DNA from: Hymenobacter telluris
GTDB taxonomy: Bacteria; Bacteroidota; Bacteroidia; Cytophagales; Hymenobacteraceae
Assembly: GCF_017313265.1 (NCBI RefSeq)
Contig: NZ_JAFLQZ010000012.1
Location: 62,001-126,000 of the forward strand
Length of the DNA: 64,000 nt
Reading direction: 5' to 3'
The notes under the pieces are model-generated. The model was not told where the DNA came from. It did not search any database and saw only the letters and a program-made list of their open reading frames with translations. Shown here one piece after another: positions 41,303 to 49,450 of this stretch. A program made the position numbers and the translations under genes. The first letter of the stretch is position 1. Each line of letters begins with the position of its first letter.

Positions 41303-44300
41303 TTAGAACCCGATGTTCAGGCCGCCCATGAACACCCGCGTCTGGGGGTAGATGCCTCGGTCGACGCCGCTGGCACTCACCTCGGGGTCGAAGCCGGTGT
41401 ATTTGGTGAGCGTAACCAGGTTTTGGCCCGTGAAGTACACCCGAATCTGGGTGGCCGAAATGCGGCTCATGATGCTTTTGGGCAGGGTGTAGCCGAACGT
41501 CAGGTTTTTGAGGCGCACGTAGGAGCCGTCCTCGATAAAGTGGGTGGACACCCGCAGGTTGTTGTTGGGGTCGCCGTTGATGGCGCGCGGCACGTCGTTG
41601 CTGGTTCCCTCGCCGGTCCAGCGGTTCAGGATGCGGGTGGTACCGTTGGTGGTGCTGTAGAGGGCGCTTTCCGTGATGTAGCGGTTGAGGTTGTACACAT
41701 CGTTGCCCTGCACGCCCTGGATGAAGAAGCTCAGGTCGAAGTTGCGGAAGTTCAGGTTGTTGGTGAGGCCGAAGGTGAAGTTGGGGTTCGGGTTGCCAAT
41801 GAACTTGCGGTCGGCGTCGGTAATAACATTGTCGCCGTTCAGGTCGCGGTAGCGAATGTCGCCGGGGGCCGCGCCGGGCTGCCGGGGGGCGGCGTCTACC
41901 TCGGCCTGGTTCTGGAACAAGCCTTCCTTCACGTAGCCGAAGAACGAGCCGAACGCCTGATTAACGTCGTAGCGCACAATCGTACCGCTAAGAGAGCCCA
42001 AGCCGTTGTAGGGCACCCCGGCCCCCAACGATTCCAGCCGGGTTTTGTAGGCCGACACGTTGAAGATGGTGGTCCAGTTCAGGCCCTGGTCGGCGCCAGT
42101 GAAGTTGCGCGAGGTAAGCCCTACGTCAATACCCCGGTTGTAAGCCGACGCCGCGTTGGCGTTTACCGACTCATAGGTACCCGACACCAAGGACGGCGGC
42201 ACGCCCGCAATCAGGTTGGGCGAGTTGCGGTTGTAGAGGTCGATGCTGGCTTCGAAGCGGTTATCCAGCAAGCCCAGGTCGATGCCGACGTTGGTTTGGT
42301 CGTTGTATTCCCAGCGCAGGTTGGGGTTTGGCAGTCGAATAGGAGCTCCACCCGTATTGATGGCCCCATCCGGCCCCAATGGGTACACCGCCCCAAAGTT
42401 GATGGTGTAGAGGTAAGCAAAGCGGCCGGCGTTCAGCTCATTGCCTACCCGCCCGTAGCCGACCCGCAGCTTCAGGTTGCTGATGGTGTTGTTGCCCTGC
42501 AAAAATCCTTCCTCGGAAATCCGCCAGCCTGCCGACGCCCCAGGGAAGAAGCCGAACTTCTCGCCGGGTTGAAACCGCGACGACCCATCATAGCGCGCAA
42601 TGGCTTGGAAGATGTATTTACCGGCAAACTCGTAGTTGAGGCGGCCGAAATAGCTGGCCAGACGCCGGGGCGGGTCGATGGTACCGCCGTTGTTCAACAG
42701 GGAGTTGACAGGGCCGACGTTGATGGTTTGCAGGTCGTTGCGCAGGTAGAGCGAGCGGTAGGCCTGCACGTTGCTGAAGTTGAACTCCTGCGCCGACTGC
42801 CCCACCAAGAACGTCACCTGGTGCTTTTCGGCAAATAGGTGGTCGTAAGTGGCCGTGTTTTCAATCAGGTAGCTGGGGGCGTAGCTGGAGGTAGCAGAGG
42901 CCCCGGCCGTGATGTAGCGCTGGGTGTAACCGGCCAGCTCCGGCCCTTTCGGTGCGAAGCTGTTGAAGTTGTCGAAAATCAAGTCGGCGCCTACGTTGGT
43001 GCGGAAGCGCAGGCCTTTGAGCGGCTCCAGCTCGGCGTAGAAGGTGGTAATGGCCCGGTTACGGGTGAACTTCTGGTTGACGCGCTGCGAAGTAGCCAGC
43101 GGATTTTCCTCGGTGAAGTTATCGGAGGCGCTGTTGGGCTGGTACCAGTAGCCATCGGGCCGGTAGGGCTGCACCGTGGGCGGAATGCGCAGCAGCTGCT
43201 GCACCGCGCCGTACTCTCCGTCGTTGCTGGTTACTTGCCGGTCGTTGAGGTGGGTGAGCGAGATGCTGTTGCCAATCTTCAGCATCCGGCCTACCTGCAC
43301 GTCGCCGTTGGCCCGTAGCGTAAACCGCTCGAACTGCGTGCCCAGCACAATGCCATCCTGCTGAAAATAGGAGCCCGACAGCGCGTAGCGGGATTTTTCG
43401 CTGCCCCCGGTAGCCGACGCCGAATAGTTCTGAATCTTGGCGCGGCGGAACAGCAAGTCCTGCCAGTCGGTGCCTTCGCCCAGCGTGGAAGGGTCGCGCA
43501 GCTTGTCCAGCGCAATCGGCTTGCCCGCTGCCAACAACGACTCGTTGTTGATGGTGGCGTACTCTTCGGCGTTCAGCAAATCCAGCTTGCGGGCTACGGT
43601 TTGCACGCCGCGGTAAGCATCGAGGTTGAACGTGGTTTTGCCGGCTTTGCCCCGCTTAGTAGTGATGATAACTACTCCGTTGGCCGCCCGCACCCCGTAA
43701 ATAGCCGTGGCCGACGCGTCCTTCAGAATGTCAATGGTTTCGATGTCGTTCGGGCTGATGGCGTTCAGCTGGTTGTCGCCGCCATCGGGCAGCGGGAAGC
43801 CATCCACCACGTACAGCGGGTTGTTGTTGCCGGCCGAAGTAATACCCCGCACCCGCACCGACGTACCCGCAGCCCCACCCGGCGCGCCGCCGTTGGAGGT
43901 GATGGTTACGCCCGCTACTTTACCCTGAATGGCCTGCGTAACATCGGGCACTGGCTGGCGCACAATTTCAGCGGCTCCTACCGAGGAAATGGCGCCCGTT
44001 ACGCTGCCGCGCTCCTGGGTACCGTAGCCTACTACTACCACCTCGCTCAGGGCGCGGTTGTCTTCCAGCAAGGTTACCGACAGGCTGGACGTAGCGCCGG
44101 TTATGGGTACTTCTTTCCGGCCGAAGCCCACGTAGCTGAATATCAGCGTGGAGTTTTCGGGAGCGTTCAACGTAAAGGTGCCGTCGGCCGTGGTGGAGGT
44201 GCCGACGGTCGTGCCCTTTACAATAATGGTTACGCCCGGCAGCGGGTCACCGTTCGACTGCGTTACGCGGCCCGATACCGGTACTTCGGCAAGCATAGCG

Positions 44301-44431
44301 CAATCGTTTGCCGGCTCACTCTTAAAAAAAGAGGTACCAGCGCTGGCAGGGGCGGCCACCACTGGCCCACCACAAGCCGCCAGCAACATAGCTCGCCGCA
44401 GTAGGGTTTGAGTGTGTAGGTTTTGCTTCAT
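41303..44431 (-). CDS. susC: SusC/RagA family TonB-dependent outer-membrane transporter 1
   Basis: 1042 residues from the ATG at 44431 (signal segment MKQNLHTQTLLRRAMLLAACGG). The order is: carboxypeptidase-regulatory-like domain (about 55-130, VSGRVTQSNGDPLPGVTIIVKGTTVGTSTTADGTF); TonB-linked motif SEVVVVGYGTQERGSVTGAIS; plug (DVTQAIQGKVAGVTITSNGG...VRVRGITSAGNNNPLYVVDGFP); and the long beta-barrel to the end (TFGYTLPKSIMSRI, VYFTGQNLVTLTKYTGFDPE, GGLNIGF). It imports oligosaccharides released from beta-glucan together with SusD. It heads the operon, and a beta-glucan operator copy lies 343 bases upstream. Confidence 0.97.
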   Translation of the reverse strand: MKQNLHTQTLLRRAMLLAACGGPVVAAPASAGTSFFKSEPANDCAMLAEVPVSGRVTQSNGDPLPGVTIIVKGTTVGTSTTADGTFTLNAPENSTLIFSYVGFGRKEVPITGATSSLSVTLLEDNRALSEVVVVGYGTQERGSVTGAISSVGAAEIVRQPVPDVTQAIQGKVAGVTITSNGGAPGGAAGTSVRVRGITSAGNNNPLYVVDGFPLPDGGDNQLNAISPNDIETIDILKDASATAIYGVRAANGVVIITTKRGKAGKTTFNLDAYRGVQTVARKLDLLNAEEYATINNESLLAAGKPIALDKLRDPSTLGEGTDWQDLLFRRAKIQNYSASATGGSEKSRYALSGSYFQQDGIVLGTQFERFTLRANGDVQVGRMLKIGNSISLTHLNDRQVTSNDGEYGAVQQLLRIPPTVQPYRPDGYWYQPNSASDNFTEENPLATSQRVNQKFTRNRAITTFYAELEPLKGLRFRTNVGADLIFDNFNSFAPKGPELAGYTQRYITAGASATSSYAPSYLIENTATYDHLFAEKHQVTFLVGQSAQEFNFSNVQAYRSLYLRNDLQTINVGPVNSLLNNGGTIDPPRRLASYFGRLNYEFAGKYIFQAIARYDGSSRFQPGEKFGFFPGASAGWRISEEGFLQGNNTISNLKLRVGYGRVGNELNAGRFAYLYTINFGAVYPLGPDGAINTGGAPIRLPNPNLRWEYNDQTNVGIDLGLLDNRFEASIDLYNRNSPNLIAGVPPSLVSGTYESVNANAASAYNRGIDVGLTSRNFTGADQGLNWTTIFNVSAYKTRLESLGAGVPYNGLGSLSGTIVRYDVNQAFGSFFGYVKEGLFQNQAEVDAAPRQPGAAPGDIRYRDLNGDNVITDADRKFIGNPNPNFTFGLTNNLNFRNFDLSFFIQGVQGNDVYNLNRYITESALYSTTNGTTRILNRWTGEGTSNDVPRAINGDPNNNLRVSTHFIEDGSYVRLKNLTFGYTLPKSIMSRISATQIRVYFTGQNLVTLTKYTGFDPEVSASGVDRGIYPQTRVFMGGLNIGF

Positions 44432-44774
44432 GAGTGTGTGGGAATTATGGAAATGGTAAGTGTGGGGTATATGCTGCCTGCCGAAAACAGGTAAACCATT
44501 GAAGGTTGTCTGATGAAGAGCGGTATCCAAGCTGGATGCGCAGTGCAGTAACCTGCTCAGCTGGTAATGAGGGAGGCACACCACGCAAAAGCGGCTGGCG
44601 TGACGGTAAGCTCTACTGAGTAAAGGACTCGATACCGTCTTTCTCGTTATCAGGCCCGGAAGCTAAAACCGGTAGGAGTGCTCAAATATATCAGAGCTTG
44701 TTGCGGAAATGCAATAGCAAAAAGTGCCCTAGCAGCCTTGAAAAAGCGTTTTTGCGTCTTAGCCACAACCAGGT

Positions 44775-44791
44775 TATACACTTACCACACA
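44775..44791 (-). promoter_or_regulatory. Beta-glucan operator motif, copy 1 (susC-1)
   Basis: On the susC sense strand this reads TGTGTGGTAAGTGTATA, 16 of 17 identical to the copies at 49.2 and 61.3 kb. It lies 343 bases before the susC-1 start, in the same orientation relative to the gene as the others. Confidence 0.7.
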
Positions 44792-44868
44792 AGCGAATTG
44801 CGCTTATTATTCGGCCATTTCGCTGCTAAGCCACTTCCCATGACGGATGGTCAACAGCTAAAAAACAA

Positions 44869-44902
44869 TGAAAAAAGTGGACTTTTCGGCCCACTTTTTT
44901 CA
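44869..44902 (-). terminator. Terminator after the DISM-transposase regulator gene
   Basis: AAAAAAGTGG and CCACTTTTTT form a 10-bp stem around ACTTTTCGGC, about 30 bases past the stop codon at 44931. It separates this gene from the susC-1 operon. Confidence 0.88.
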
Positions 44903-44930
44903 ACATTTCTTGCGTCTTGTCAGCCAGCAT

Positions 44931-46946
44931 TTATTTACCCCTGGCTCCTACTTCTTCGGCTTCCGATACCAACTCTTCTTCGTTGCTCACGGTGGCATCC
45001 AGTAGCACATGGGTCCAGCCCTCACTTTCGTCGAAGTCGGCCGCTAACCGGCGGCGGCGCATGGCATCCGTCACCTTTTGGCTGAAGCTCCAGCACGTGC
45101 CCTGGCGTAAATCGAGCACCCTGGACAGTTCCTGCGAAGAGTAGCTGCCTTTGTGCGTGTAAATCAGGAATACGGCGTAAAAGGCCTTGATAATGGAGAA
45201 CTTACATTTCTGCAACAGCGTGTAAGCTGTAGCCGATTCCACGTAGCGGCACTTGGTGCAGCGGCGCGAATGAGGCTCCCGCCCGTCGCAGTACTTCTCG
45301 TGGCCGCACTTGCGGCAGTGGTAGCCATCGGCCCATTTCAGGTTGGCCAAATAGGTGAGGCAGGCGTCCTTATCGGGGTAAATCTGGCTGAACTCGCCGA
45401 AATCCACTTCCTTGGACAGTACCCGCGCGGTTTGGGCAGCATGCAGGTCGCGCTCCAAATCAAGATTTAACTTCTCAATAGCCGCCGACTGCAACGCCAG
45501 CAACCCGTTGGCTTGCAGCAGTTCCCGGTTTTGGGCAGCAATGGTTTCGCTTTGCTGGTGCAACTCTTTGGTGCGGCGTGCTACCAAATCTTCCAATTCG
45601 GTATTTAACTGGTCCTTAAGCTCCTGGTTTTGCCGCAGTTGCTCTACCAGCATATCCTGCGCCTGATGCTTTTTGCGTAACTGCTTCACCAGCTTGTCCT
45701 GAGCCCGAATGGTAGCGTCTTTGATGCCTTTGATTTTCTCACCTAAGGCGTACGACAGTACTACTACCTCAATTACGAAGGCCACGTTCATGCTGTACAC
45801 GGTGGCCGTGGTGGTGAACGTGTTGATACCCAGCTTGCGCAGAATCAGGAAGCCGACACTGATGGCCACCAGCGCGTGCGCCAGCAGGAAAAACCGCGCC
45901 GGCCGGAAGCCGTGCCGCCACACCTGCCAGGCAGCGTAGTAAATCATGCCATACGGCAACAGATACAGCCAGAAGCCCCATTCCGAATGAAGCCAAATGG
46001 TGTCCAGGAGCAACACGCCGGCACTCACCAATACCACCCGGCGCACCCAGGCATCGTAGGCGGGCAGGCGCTGCGGCGAGTCGAGGAAGTGGCGGGCGTA
46101 GTAGCTGAACGTAAGCAGCAACAGAATGGGCGAACAGGCAATAACCACCTGATTCAGAATGGGAAAAGCCGGCCACAGGTACTGAAACCCCAGCCCATCT
46201 TCCGACAGGAATACCAGGCTACAACTGAGCACGTACAGCACGTAGCGCAGGTAGGTTTGCTCGCCAATAAACAGGTAGAGGCACAGATTGTACACCACCA
46301 TAATCAGCAGCACCCCGTAGAACGCGCCCAGCAGCCCGTACTCGGTTTGGAAGTGCACGGCCAAGGGCTGCTCGGTGCGCAGGCGGCTGATAAAGCTGGT
46401 TTTGGAGTTGGACGTCAGGCGCAGGTAGAACGTGTGGGTCTGGTTGGCTTCGAGCGGCAGCCGGAACAGGAAGTTCTTGTAGGGAAACCGGCGCGAATCC
46501 AGCTGGTAATCGGCACCGGTGTGCACCATGCCTTGCGGGCCGCTGGCAAACGGATAGAACCGGATGTCGTTGGTGTGCGAATCGAACAATTCGAGGTACC
46601 AGTGCTGGGTTAGTGGCCCTTTGGCCTGCACAACCAGCCGGAGCCAGTACGCGGCCCCCGGATGCTCCATGTTCGTAGCCACCTGGTCGCCGCGGACGAA
46701 CTGCGCGGCGCGGGCCGGTTGCTGCACATCGGCCAGCGTAAGTGTGCCAGCCGAATCTTCCAGCACCTTGTAATACAGCGGGTCAACGAAAACCTCCTCC
46801 AGCCCGGCATGCACCCGCATAGTGTCGGAGGGGGCTGGAGCGGCAGCGGCTTGCCAAGGTATTGTCAGCAACAGGCACACCCACAAAGCACTAGGCAATA
46901 GCAACCGGCGACAACCGAATAAAAGGTAGTGTATGATAGATTTCAT
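44931..46946 (-). CDS. 7TMR-DISM membrane receptor fused to an IS1595-type transposase DNA-binding domain
   Basis: 671 residues from the ATG at 46946. Order: signal peptide (to about 36); 7TMR-DISM extracellular domain (about 45-185); seven-helix DISM membrane domain (about 195-400); long coiled coil (about 405-512); then 514-671 resembling the N-terminal part of an IS1595/ISXO2 transposase. That part has FSQIYPDKDACLTYLANLKWADG, a zinc ribbon with Cys544, Cys547, Cys563 and Cys566, and a helix-turn-helix region (YSSQELSRVLDLRQGTCWSFSQKV). It stops at VLLDATVSNEEELV, the place of the first catalytic Asp strand (Asp650); the rest of the DDE domain is absent. The frame is open throughout. It is probably a membrane-tethered transcription regulator of the locus (inference). 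The gene lies 41 bases after the GH5 gene. Confidence 0.88.
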   Translation of the reverse strand: MKSIIHYLLFGCRRLLLPSALWVCLLLTIPWQAAAAPAPSDTMRVHAGLEEVFVDPLYYKVLEDSAGTLTLADVQQPARAAQFVRGDQVATNMEHPGAAYWLRLVVQAKGPLTQHWYLELFDSHTNDIRFYPFASGPQGMVHTGADYQLDSRRFPYKNFLFRLPLEANQTHTFYLRLTSNSKTSFISRLRTEQPLAVHFQTEYGLLGAFYGVLLIMVVYNLCLYLFIGEQTYLRYVLYVLSCSLVFLSEDGLGFQYLWPAFPILNQVVIACSPILLLLTFSYYARHFLDSPQRLPAYDAWVRRVVLVSAGVLLLDTIWLHSEWGFWLYLLPYGMIYYAAWQVWRHGFRPARFFLLAHALVAISVGFLILRKLGINTFTTTATVYSMNVAFVIEVVVLSYALGEKIKGIKDATIRAQDKLVKQLRKKHQAQDMLVEQLRQNQELKDQLNTELEDLVARRTKELHQQSETIAAQNRELLQANGLLALQSAAIEKLNLDLERDLHAAQTARVLSKEVDFGEFSQIYPDKDACLTYLANLKWADGYHCRKCGHEKYCDGREPHSRRCTKCRYVESATAYTLLQKCKFSIIKAFYAVFLIYTHKGSYSSQELSRVLDLRQGTCWSFSQKVTDAMRRRRLAADFDESEGWTHVLLDATVSNEEELVSEAEEVGARGK

Positions 46947-46987
46947 AAGGCTCCCGAAGGTACGAAAAGCCGGTAAGTAAGTGCCTA

Positions 46988-48850
46988 CTATCCACCGGGT
47001 GCTACTACAGCTGCCGGAGTGAAACGCAGCCACGCCAGTTGCGTCACTGGCTGTTCAACGCAGAGCCGCAAGGTGTGCTGCCCGGCGGGCAAGGGTTGCG
47101 TCTGCAACGTTAGGGTTTGCCATTGCTCAGGGGAAGTACCCTGGCTGACGGGCAGCGTAGCAATAGTGGCTTCTTCCATTTTCAGCGTGAGGCGGCCGGG
47201 CGCAGTGCTTTGCACGCGCACCTGCACATCGTAGGCGCCTGGTTTACTTACAGTTACCGTGTAATTCAGCCATTCTCCGGTTGTTAGGTGGCTTACCGCA
47301 AAGGTGCCGTCGGGGCTGGTGTTGATGTCTACGCCGTCGTTGCGGTAAGCGCCGCCCTGGTTCCAGGGGGTATTGTCGCGGTAGTCGGTTTTGGCGGAAA
47401 AGGCGTCGTGGTAGGCTACCTCGGCGCGGCCCAGGTCGTAGTCGGCAGCCTGAATGGTACCGGGAATGGCGTGTGGCAGAAACGGCGCCGAGAAGCTGCT
47501 CGTCTGCGTGAGGGCCGTGGCTACGTCCCGGTTGGGGATACAATTGCTGAACTGCACGTTGCGTAGCAGCGCCGCCCGGCCTTCCGCAGTCAGCAGGCTG
47601 CCGTAGGATTTTATGCGCAGCAAACCCGCCGCGCTGTTCACCCGCTTGATGTTCCAGTGGCACCAGCCGATGTTCTGCGCGTTGAGGCCCTGCACAGCGG
47701 CGGCAAACCACTCGTTGGAATTTTCGCCCGTCTCCCCTACCCACACCGGCACCTGCCACCGTTCCCGGAAAGCCACCAGGTTGTGCAACAGATTGATTTG
47801 ATTGGGATTGGGGTCGGTAGCGGTGGGGTCGTTGGGGCACCAGTAACGGTGGGCGTTGTAGGCCAAATTGCTTTTGTCGCGCACGGCCAGCTTGTCGGGC
47901 GTGAGGTTGGTGTACTCGTTGCCGTAGCCGTTGCCTTCCAGCAGCAGAATATGCTGGTCGTGCTGGGCCCGCACCGCGTTGATGAGGCGTGCATACAGGG
48001 CGCTTAGCTCTCGGTTATCACCCGACAACCCGTTGGCTGCATCCATCTTATGCGGCTCGTTGATGAGGTCGTACAGAGCAATGCGGGCGTCGGAGCGGTA
48101 GCGGGCGGCTAGTTTCTCCCAGAGGCGGACGGTAACATCCTGGTAGATAAGGCGGCCCTTGGCGTCACGGCGCTTCCACAGGTCGAGGGGCACGAAGTTG
48201 TCGTTGATGTTGCGGTCGGCACCCTGGCCACCGGGGGCAGCATGCAGGTCCAGGATTACGTAGAGGTTGTTGGCGGCGCACCAGTTCAGCACGTTGTCGA
48301 GTTGCCGGAAGCCTTCCATGTTCTTGTCGGTGAACAGCTGGTTTTCATCGTACCACTTACTCAGGTTTTGCACGTAGCCGGCCACGTTCTGAGGGCTGCG
48401 CATCACCTGGGTACGGGCCCGGCGTTGGGCGTCCGTCAGAAACAAATCATAATGAAAAGGCACCCTCACGCAGTTGAAACCCAGTTTAGCCAGGTAGTCA
48501 ATGTCGGCTTTGGTGATGAAGTTGGCGCGGTACTGCCGGTAGAACTCCTCCATCTGGGCTTCCGACATTGTTCGTAGCAGGCCCTGCTTGATGCGCCATT
48601 GGCAGTCCAGCGTGTCGGTTTGCAGAATGTAGCTTTCCTGGAGCAGCCAGCCACCCACGTTGTAGCCCCGCAACACCACTTCCCGGCCGTTGGCATCCAG
48701 TATTTTAGAACCCGCCGCATGCAGCATGCTCAGTTGTTGCGCCACTACTGGCCGGCTGCCGGTAAGCAGGCCAAGCAGCAACCCTACGCATAGCACGATG
48801 CCCATTAGCGTACGGCGCTGAACTGGAAAGCCGATGGTGGCGCGTTTCAT
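46988..48850 (-). CDS. GH5 family glucanase with C-terminal CBM6-like domain
   Basis: 620 residues. The signal peptide ends near VVAQQ (residue 39). The GH5 barrel (about 45-450) has RGYNVGGWLLQESYI at its start, acid/base Glu265 in LINEPHK, and nucleophile Glu373 in VGETGENSN. The eukaryote-like exo-beta-1,3-glucanase layout (NVGGWLL...HYDLF...LDLHAAPGGQ) fits a beta-glucan enzyme. A CBM6-like module follows (about 488-615: IQAADYDLGRAEVAYHD...GEWLNYTVTVSKPGAYDVQVRV). There is no T9SS tail, so it is probably periplasmic. It is the first gene of a two-gene operon with the DISM-transposase regulator; an operator copy lies 346 bases upstream. Confidence 0.92.
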   Translation of the reverse strand: MKRATIGFPVQRRTLMGIVLCVGLLLGLLTGSRPVVAQQLSMLHAAGSKILDANGREVVLRGYNVGGWLLQESYILQTDTLDCQWRIKQGLLRTMSEAQMEEFYRQYRANFITKADIDYLAKLGFNCVRVPFHYDLFLTDAQRRARTQVMRSPQNVAGYVQNLSKWYDENQLFTDKNMEGFRQLDNVLNWCAANNLYVILDLHAAPGGQGADRNINDNFVPLDLWKRRDAKGRLIYQDVTVRLWEKLAARYRSDARIALYDLINEPHKMDAANGLSGDNRELSALYARLINAVRAQHDQHILLLEGNGYGNEYTNLTPDKLAVRDKSNLAYNAHRYWCPNDPTATDPNPNQINLLHNLVAFRERWQVPVWVGETGENSNEWFAAAVQGLNAQNIGWCHWNIKRVNSAAGLLRIKSYGSLLTAEGRAALLRNVQFSNCIPNRDVATALTQTSSFSAPFLPHAIPGTIQAADYDLGRAEVAYHDAFSAKTDYRDNTPWNQGGAYRNDGVDINTSPDGTFAVSHLTTGEWLNYTVTVSKPGAYDVQVRVQSTAPGRLTLKMEEATIATLPVSQGTSPEQWQTLTLQTQPLPAGQHTLRLCVEQPVTQLAWLRFTPAAVVAPGG

Positions 48851-49196
48851 ATGTGAGGTGGGTTGGTGGCAGTTGCGGCTAGCTACTCTAGCGGTAATGC
48901 TTCACTCCGGAGCCTGAAAGCTGGCTCAGCCACCAACAACGCCAAACTCAACAGCCAACAAATGACGGCTCGTGACGGTGGCGAAGTGGTGTGGTGGAGG
49001 CTCGTTGGGGAGCGGCAGGAGCGCGCGGAGCTACGCAAGCCAGCGGGCGGAATCAGCCGGTTGGTAAACGGCTTCCGCAAAGGCGTCTTAAACGCTGATA
49101 CCGCACCAAATAACCAAGCCGTTCGTCTAAAAAGCAAGCCCCGAAACCTAATCCCACGTTTCTGAAAAGGCATTTTTGCACCCCAACGGCGCGCGG

Positions 49197-49215
49197 CTAT
49201 ACGCTTACCACACAC
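49197..49215 (-). promoter_or_regulatory. Beta-glucan operator motif, copy 2 (GH5-regulator operon)
   Basis: On the GH5 sense strand this reads GTGTGTGGTAAGCGTATAG, identical over 19 bases to copy 3 at 61279-61297. It lies 346 bases before the GH5 start codon, almost the same distance as copy 1 from susC-1. Confidence 0.75.
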
Positions 49216-49392
49216 GCCCAGGCATACCCGGCGCCGAAGCACTCTGCATATACCTATAGTATAGAGAGTGCCTTACAGCAGATAAGAAACAACCAGAAAA
49301 ATGCGGCCGCGCGTAAATAATTTACGGCCCGACAAAGCAGGCAGGATGTAGCGCGGAGGCCAGGATTTTTCGCGCAGCCACCGGTAACACGC

Positions 49393-49422
49393 AAAACGGC
49401 GGCCCCACTGGAGCCGCCGTGC
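49393..49422 (-). terminator. Terminator after the GH3 gene
   Basis: ACGGCGGC and GCCGCCGT form an 8-bp stem over a 10-base loop, followed by TTTTGCG on the minus strand. It lies about 30 bases past the stop codon at 49451. Confidence 0.75.
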
Positions 49423-49450
49423 TACGTTGAGGATTCTAATTCCTTGTAGT

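Larger units (their letters stand above)
44432..44930. other. Control region between the regulator gene and susC-1
   Basis: About 500 gene-free bases. They hold the terminator of the regulator gene (44869-44902) and then the operator copy at 44775-44791. An A/T-rich stretch with AAAAACGCTTTTT (sense strand) lies some 20 bases downstream of the operator and resembles the one after the copy at 49.2 kb. No further feature was recognised. Confidence 0.65.
48851..49450. other. Control region upstream of the GH5 gene
   Basis: 600 gene-free bases. The terminator of the GH3 gene lies at 49393-49422 and the operator copy at 49197-49215. On the GH5 sense strand a TGCAAAAATGCC block follows the operator by 17 bases, similar to CGCAAAAACGC after the susC-1 copy. 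Nothing else was recognised. Confidence 0.65.

Noticed and set aside
41291..42838. Long open frame (515 codons) on the plus strand opposite susC-1
   Set aside because: It lies wholly antisense to a clear SusC barrel, has shadow-like composition (Val, Gly, Ala, His rich) and no family motif. Long antisense frames are expected in GC-rich coding DNA; others were dropped for the same reason, for example 23715-24959, 35004-36020 and 53914-55185 on the minus strand.
44454..44472. TGGTAAGTGTGGGGTATA near the susC-1 start as a fourth operator
   Set aside because: It shares only the TGGTAAGTGT core, lies on the opposite strand to the other copies and sits at the ribosome-binding region.
44931..46946. 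The transposase-like C-terminus as a chance IS insertion or a frameshift artefact
   Set aside because: The frame is open across the join, and the transposase part begins at its natural N-terminus and stops before the catalytic core. No terminal repeats or target duplications are seen and a normal terminator follows. A recent insertion would more likely break the frame. Homologue searches are still needed to be certain.
48863..49165. 100-codon frame in the GH5 upstream region
   Set aside because: Low-complexity translation without start context, conserved look or neighbours, and it covers regulatory sequence.
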